Of a stretch of DNA of 64,000 nt, positions 52,140 to 64,000 are shown piece by piece. The position numbers and the translations under genes are program-made. This DNA comes from Cupriavidus sp. D39. Lineage in GTDB: Bacteria > Pseudomonadota > Gammaproteobacteria > Burkholderiales > Burkholderiaceae. Below the pieces are notes generated by a model. It ran no database searches. It was not told where the DNA came from and saw only the letters and a program-made list of their open reading frames with translations. Numbering within the stretch: position 1 is the stretch's first letter; every line of letters begins with the position of its first letter. Location of the stretch: contig NZ_JAPNLE010000009.1 of NCBI RefSeq assembly GCF_026627925.1, positions 2,976,001 to 3,040,000 of the forward strand. Direction: 5' to 3'.

Positions 52140-52355
52140 AGCAACAGCTTAGAAAAGGGGTGGAACCGCGAAAGGCGTAACCATACCACCAAGGGCGCGG
52201 CTATCTACTTCGGGCTGTGACGAATGTTCCCGGATTTCTTTCGCCCGGTGGCGCATGGTGCACGGGTCAGTGCCTTTGCGGCAAAGCATGCGTACGACGA
52301 ATAAAAATGACCGAAGAAGACAGGAAGAAATAAAACCGGATATATAACGACAGGC

Positions 52356-52383
52356 AAAAAAACCCGGCCACCAGGGCCGGGCT
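52356..52383 (-). terminator. Terminator of the rplKAJL-rpoBC operon
   Basis: Perfect stem CCCGGCC / GGCCGGG with loop ACCAG, followed on the minus strand by seven T residues, 41 bases beyond the rpoC stop. Confidence 0.92.
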
Positions 52384-52421
52384 TCTTCGTGCAGCTTGCT
52401 TGCAGGTTCAGGCTGGCAGTC

Positions 52422-56665
<4,244 letters not shown>

Positions 56666-56794
56666 TGCAACTCCTTGTTTCGCCGCCAGCCCGACAGCAT
56701 GTCGGGCCCGCGGCATTCATCCTGTGGGAAAACCGTAGCGGGCAATCGGCGGCAGGCGGGCTATTGCCGGCCTGCCGCGCACTCTCGATCCGAA

Positions 56795-60901
<4,107 letters not shown>

Positions 60902-61310
60902 GGGATCTCCGAATCATCGCAGGGCTGGCTGGACCGGCGCAGCACCTGAGGTGTTCAGCGACTGGGAGGGATTTGGCGGTTGGCCGCTACCAACCTCTGG
61001 CTGACGGTGTCCGCACGCTGCGAGCCGGCAGAAACGACGCAATGCGTCATACCGGCCCGGGGGACACCCGACCAAACTTGTCTTCTGCAGTCGGTTCAGA
61101 AGACAAACATCAGCAACCACCTAGTGTGCCACTGATGTTTGGCCTCTGCTGAAGCTTAGGCATGCGCCCAGCTGTCAAGCATCGTTTGCGCCATTTGTTC
61201 ATGCTTCCGGGTGCTGAGTAAAACACACTTCGCAGAAGCGCAAAAAGGCTGGCGCCGGGAATCTCCCTTTGCCAGCCCCATTCGCGTGCCAAAAGGCACG
61301 CGAGTACAGC
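60902..61310 (-). promoter_or_regulatory. rplL-rpoB spacer
   Basis: 409 bases without a credible gene. Its upstream part holds the attenuator structures listed separately. A perfect -35 box TTGACA occurs at 61178-61173 on the minus strand, but the sequence 16-18 bases further (AGCTTCAG) is a poor -10 box, so an rpoB promoter is uncertain. Confidence 0.5.
61242..61303 (-). terminator. Attenuator-like hairpins between rplL and rpoB
   Basis: Just after the rplL stop a perfect hairpin CTCGCGTGCC... (TCGCGTGCC / GGCACGCGA, 61282-61303) is followed by GGCTGGC / GCCAGCC (61247-61277) and five T residues on the minus strand. This has the form of an intrinsic terminator. In E. coli an attenuator at the same place lets only part of the transcripts enter rpoBC. 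Confidence 0.75.
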
Positions 61311-61682
61311 TTACTTGACTTCGACCTTTGCGCCGGCGTCTTCCAGCTTCTTCTTGGCGTCGGCTGCAGCAGCCTTGTCCACGCCTTCCTTGACAGCCTT
61401 CGGTGCGCCGTCAACCAGATCCTTGGCTTCCTTCAGGCCCAGGCCGGTGATTTCGCGAACAGCCTTAATCACGCCAACCTTGTTTGCGCCGATTTCCGAC
61501 AGGATGACGTTGAACTCGGTTTGCTCTTCAGCGGCAGCAGCGCCGGCGCCCGGGGCAGCAGCCACGGCCATCGAAGCGGCGGACACGCCAAACTTTTCTT
61601 CGAACGCCTTGACCAGGTCGTTCAGTTCCATCACGGACATCGAGCCTACGGCTTCGAGGATGTCGTCTTTGCTGATTGCCAT
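61311..61682 (-). CDS. rplL: 50S ribosomal protein L7/L12
   Basis: Stalk protein of 123 aa that recruits translational GTPases. An N-terminal dimerisation domain (about 1-33) is followed by an Ala/Gly hinge ([14 protein letters not shown], about 40-54). The C-terminal factor-binding domain contains [23 protein letters not shown] and ends GAKVEVK. It follows rplJ by 76 bases. Confidence 0.98.
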   Translation of the reverse strand: MAISKDDILEAVGSMSVMELNDLVKAFEEKFGVSAASMAVAAAPGAGAAAAEEQTEFNVILSEIGANKVGVIKAVREITGLGLKEAKDLVDGAPKAVKEGVDKAAAADAKKKLEDAGAKVEVK

Positions 61683-61758
61683 TTGGAATACTCCTGCTAA
61701 ATGTGATTCGGTATCGGTAATGCGATCTTGATGAGCCAGGCTGCGAAAGGCTTACGCC

Positions 61759-62307
61759 TTAAGCAGCTGCGCCTTCGCTCTCGGCGGCGGCGGCAGCGCC
61801 TTCGCCTTCGGCAGGGGCGCCTTCGCTCTTCTTGGCGGACAGGGCGGCCAGCAGACGGGCGAAGCCCGACACCGGTGCCTGCATCACGCCGAGCAGCTGA
61901 GCAATCAGTTCGTCACGGCTCGGGATCGAGGCCAGTGCCTTGACGGCAGCAGCATCGAGCACGTTGCCGTCGTACGACGCTGCGCGCAGAACCAACTTGT
62001 CGTTGGTCTTGGCAAAGTCGTTCAGAACCTTGGCCGACGACACTGCATCTTCGGAAATACCGTAGATCAGCGGACCGGTCATTTGCTCTGCGAGGCCTGC
62101 AAACGGCGTGCCTTCCACGGCGCGGCGGGCCAGCGTGTTCTTCAGAACACGCAGGTACACGCCTTGCTCGCGGGCCTTGGCGCGCAGCTTGGTCAGATCG
62201 CCAACCGCAATGCCGCGATATTCGGCTACGACGATGGTCTGGGCTTTGGCGACTTGCGCCGAAACCTCAGCAACGACGGCCTTCTTATCTTCAATATTAA
62301 GTGGCAC
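61759..62307 (-). CDS. rplJ: 50S ribosomal protein L10
   Basis: Stalk base protein of 182 aa that holds the L7/L12 dimers and, with them, represses its own mRNA in E. coli. Starts [20 protein letters not shown] and contains [17 protein letters not shown]. The final part is an Ala/Glu-rich tail (after about residue 160), which makes it longer than the usual 165-170 aa. Confidence 0.98.
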   Translation of the reverse strand: MPLNIEDKKAVVAEVSAQVAKAQTIVVAEYRGIAVGDLTKLRAKAREQGVYLRVLKNTLARRAVEGTPFAGLAEQMTGPLIYGISEDAVSSAKVLNDFAKTNDKLVLRAASYDGNVLDAAAVKALASIPSRDELIAQLLGVMQAPVSGFARLLAALSAKKSEGAPAEGEGAAAAAESEGAAA

Positions 62308-62738
62308 GGTTAAGCTCCAAAACGATGCTTGTCCCCCGGATCGTCCGGGGCACGCACATCAGTCCAAACGAACGGCGTCCGATTTGGCCCGAATCACCCG
62401 GGTCATTGCCCGGATTCTTCAATCCCTCGGGTGCGCCATCTGCGCTGGTGGGCCGGGAGGCGTCGCGGCAGGCCAAAGCCACGCTGCGTACGTTCCGTCC
62501 GATTAAGGCGAGGCAGCCATCCTGCAGCCGCACCCGCCACCAGCGGTCTTTGATAACCAGCGGTGCCTGCTCCGCGCTTGCGCGCCGGCGGGCACCACTG
62601 CCCAAAGCCTTGCTCCTCTATCCTGGGGTGTCCTATGAGGCACCGCCTGACTCCGGAGACGATCCCGGCGCGAGCCAGGATCCTCAATTCTCTACGCTGG
62701 GCGACGTTATCGGGTCCGCCCTGCGGTTGCCGCCAGCC
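62308..62738 (-). promoter_or_regulatory. rplA-rplJ spacer / L10 leader
   Basis: 431 bases without a credible gene. Near the rplJ start lies a strong hairpin CCCCGGA / TCCGGGG (62334-62350), and long imperfect structures fill the rest. In E. coli the L10-(L12)4 complex binds a structured leader at this place. No clear sigma-70 promoter was found. Confidence 0.55.
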
Positions 62739-63434
62739 TTAGGCCGACAGCGAAGCCTGTTCCACGCGAACGCCAACGCCCATGGTGGACGACACGGCGA
62801 TCTTGCGCAGGTACACGCCCTTGCTGGTAGCCGGCTTCGACTTCACCAGGGCTTCGATCAGCGCGCTCAGGTTGCGCTTCAGATCGGCGTCCTGGAACGA
62901 ACGGCGGCCGATGGTGGCGTGGATGATACCGGCCTTGTCGACACGGTATTGCACCTGACCGGCCTTGGCGTTCTTCACAGCCTGGGCCACGTCGGGGGTA
63001 ACCGTACCGACCTTCGGGTTCGGCATCAGGCCGCGCGGGCCCAGGATCTGACCCAGCGTACCAACGATACGCATGGTGTCCGGCGAGGCGATCACCACGT
63101 CGAAGTTCAGGTTGCCGGCCTTGACTTGCTCAGCCAGGTCTTCCATGCCGACGATCTCAGCGCCAGCTGCCTTGGCAGCTTCGGCCTTTTCGCCTTGGGC
63201 GAACACAGCCACGCGAACCGACTTGCCGGTACCGGCAGGCAGCACGACGGAGCCACGAACCACCTGGTCCGACTTCTTCGCATCGATGCCCAGTTGCACG
63301 GCAACGTCGATGGATTCGTCGAACTTGGCCGATGCGCAACCCTTCACCAGGCCCAGGGCCTCGTCGATCGGGTAGAACTTGGTGCGCTCGATCTTCGCCT
63401 TGTTGGCGGCGGTGCGCTTGGAAACCTTAGCCAT
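62739..63434 (-). CDS. rplA: 50S ribosomal protein L1
   Basis: L1-stalk protein of 231 aa that moves E-site tRNA; in E. coli it represses the rplKA mRNA. Starts [20 protein letters not shown] and contains the signature [19 protein letters not shown]. The ATG directly follows the rplK stop codon. Confidence 0.99.
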   Translation of the reverse strand: MAKVSKRTAANKAKIERTKFYPIDEALGLVKGCASAKFDESIDVAVQLGIDAKKSDQVVRGSVVLPAGTGKSVRVAVFAQGEKAEAAKAAGAEIVGMEDLAEQVKAGNLNFDVVIASPDTMRIVGTLGQILGPRGLMPNPKVGTVTPDVAQAVKNAKAGQVQYRVDKAGIIHATIGRRSFQDADLKRNLSALIEALVKSKPATSKGVYLRKIAVSSTMGVGVRVEQASLSA

Positions 63435-63866
63435 TTACAGACCCTCCACGGTGATGCCCATCGAGCGAGCCGAACCGGCGATCGTACGCACGGCAGCGTC
63501 CAGATCGGCAGCGGTCAGGTCAGCGTTCTTTGCCTTGGCGATTTCTTCAGCCTGGGCACGCGTGATCTTGCCAACCTTGTCGGTGTGCGGCTTGGCCGAA
63601 CCCTTGGTCAGGCCAGCCGCCTTCTTGATCAGAACGGTCGCCGGCGGCGACTTCATCACGAAGGTGAAGCTCTTGTCGGCGAAGGCGGTAATCACCACCG
63701 GCACCGGCAGGCCGGGTTCCATGCCTTGGGTCTGCGCGTTGAACGCCTTGCAGAACTCCATGATGTTCAGACCGCGTTGACCCAGTGCGGGGCCCACGGG
63801 CGGGGAGGGATTTGCCTTACCAGCCGGAATTTGCAGCTTGATAAAGCCAATGATCTTCTTGGCCAT
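63435..63866 (-). CDS. rplK: 50S ribosomal protein L11
   Basis: GTPase-centre protein of 143 aa, the thiostrepton and RelA-sensing site. Starts [20 protein letters not shown] and contains [20 protein letters not shown]; ends [14 protein letters not shown]. The ATG at 63866 is the family start. First gene of this operon seen in the window; nusG is expected just beyond the edge. Confidence 0.99.
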   Translation of the reverse strand: MAKKIIGFIKLQIPAGKANPSPPVGPALGQRGLNIMEFCKAFNAQTQGMEPGLPVPVVITAFADKSFTFVMKSPPATVLIKKAAGLTKGSAKPHTDKVGKITRAQAEEIAKAKNADLTAADLDAAVRTIAGSARSMGITVEGL

Positions 63867-64000
63867 ATTTACTCCAATCCGGACCGCTTCCTGGAGGAAT
63901 ACGATCCTGTTGAGTCGTAGCGCGCTATCGCCGCAAGGGCGGTTCATCCACCCCAGCCAGCCTCACGCTCCTCTTGTGGCCGGCCCCTTGCGGGACTGGC
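63867..64000. other. Non-coding sequence upstream of rplK at the window edge
   Basis: 134 bases with no recognisable gene end; the C-terminus of NusG was looked for and not seen. A promoter could lie here but no good boxes were found. Confidence 0.5.

Noticed and set aside
61173..61178. TTGACA as an rpoB promoter
   Set aside because: The -35 box is perfect but no acceptable -10 box follows at 16-18 bases; kept only as a remark.

Overview
The window is high-GC DNA from a betaproteobacterium of the family Burkholderiaceae, most likely Cupriavidus or a close relative. The reasons are the pilMNOPQ / ponA / cyaY / lysA / cytochrome c4 / engB / hemB gene neighbourhood, a ResB-CcsB (system II) cytochrome c assembly pair, HemB without zinc-ligand cysteines, and the ribosomal protein sequences. 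No tRNA, rRNA, IS element, phage gene or CRISPR array was seen.

Layout. (1) 1-5215, minus: the type IV pilus alignment/secretin operon pilMNOPQ with its terminator. (2) 5570-14043: divergent ponA (PBP1A), then cyaY, lptM-lysA, msrPQ, and a small operon of a Yx(F/W)xxD-motif lipoprotein, an ECF sigma factor and its anti-sigma factor. (3) 14191-24744: ccsB-resB, cytochrome c4, engB, hemB, a CorA-type transporter, dsbD and cutA. (4) 24904-39297, minus: the alpha, spc and S10 ribosomal operons from rplC down to rplQ, with infA, secY and rpoA. (5) 39642-44848: a five-gene catabolic island. It holds a divergent AraC regulator and an operon of a dienelactone-hydrolase/NTF2 fusion, a short-chain dehydrogenase, a StyA-type flavin monooxygenase and a flavin reductase. 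Its content and order match the indole-degradation cluster iifABCD/R (IndA-type in Cupriavidus). (6) 44952-50224, minus: the str operon rpsL-rpsG-fusA-tuf-rpsJ. (7) 50277-52139: recQ. (8) 52422-63866, minus: rplK-rplA-rplJ-rplL-rpoB-rpoC.

The most striking arrangement is the catabolic island placed between rpsJ and rplC, which are adjacent in most bacteria. A 17-bp perfect bidirectional terminator closes the str operon after rpsJ. rplC has its own good sigma-70 promoter (39441-39469) followed by a structured leader. The S10 operon therefore appears split and separately transcribed. The island lies in the same orientation as the ribosomal genes, and no U-tract terminator was seen between it and rplC.

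The sequence also carries about 15 single-base indels that break the frames of 11 genes: ponA twice, cyaY, lptM, dsbD twice, infA, rpmD, rpsH, rpsC, the araC-type gene, recQ three times, and rpoC. Most are losses of one base in a C or G run, and several hit single-copy essential genes. They are best explained as consensus errors in a draft assembly rather than real pseudogenes. Each affected gene is annotated over its full inferred span.
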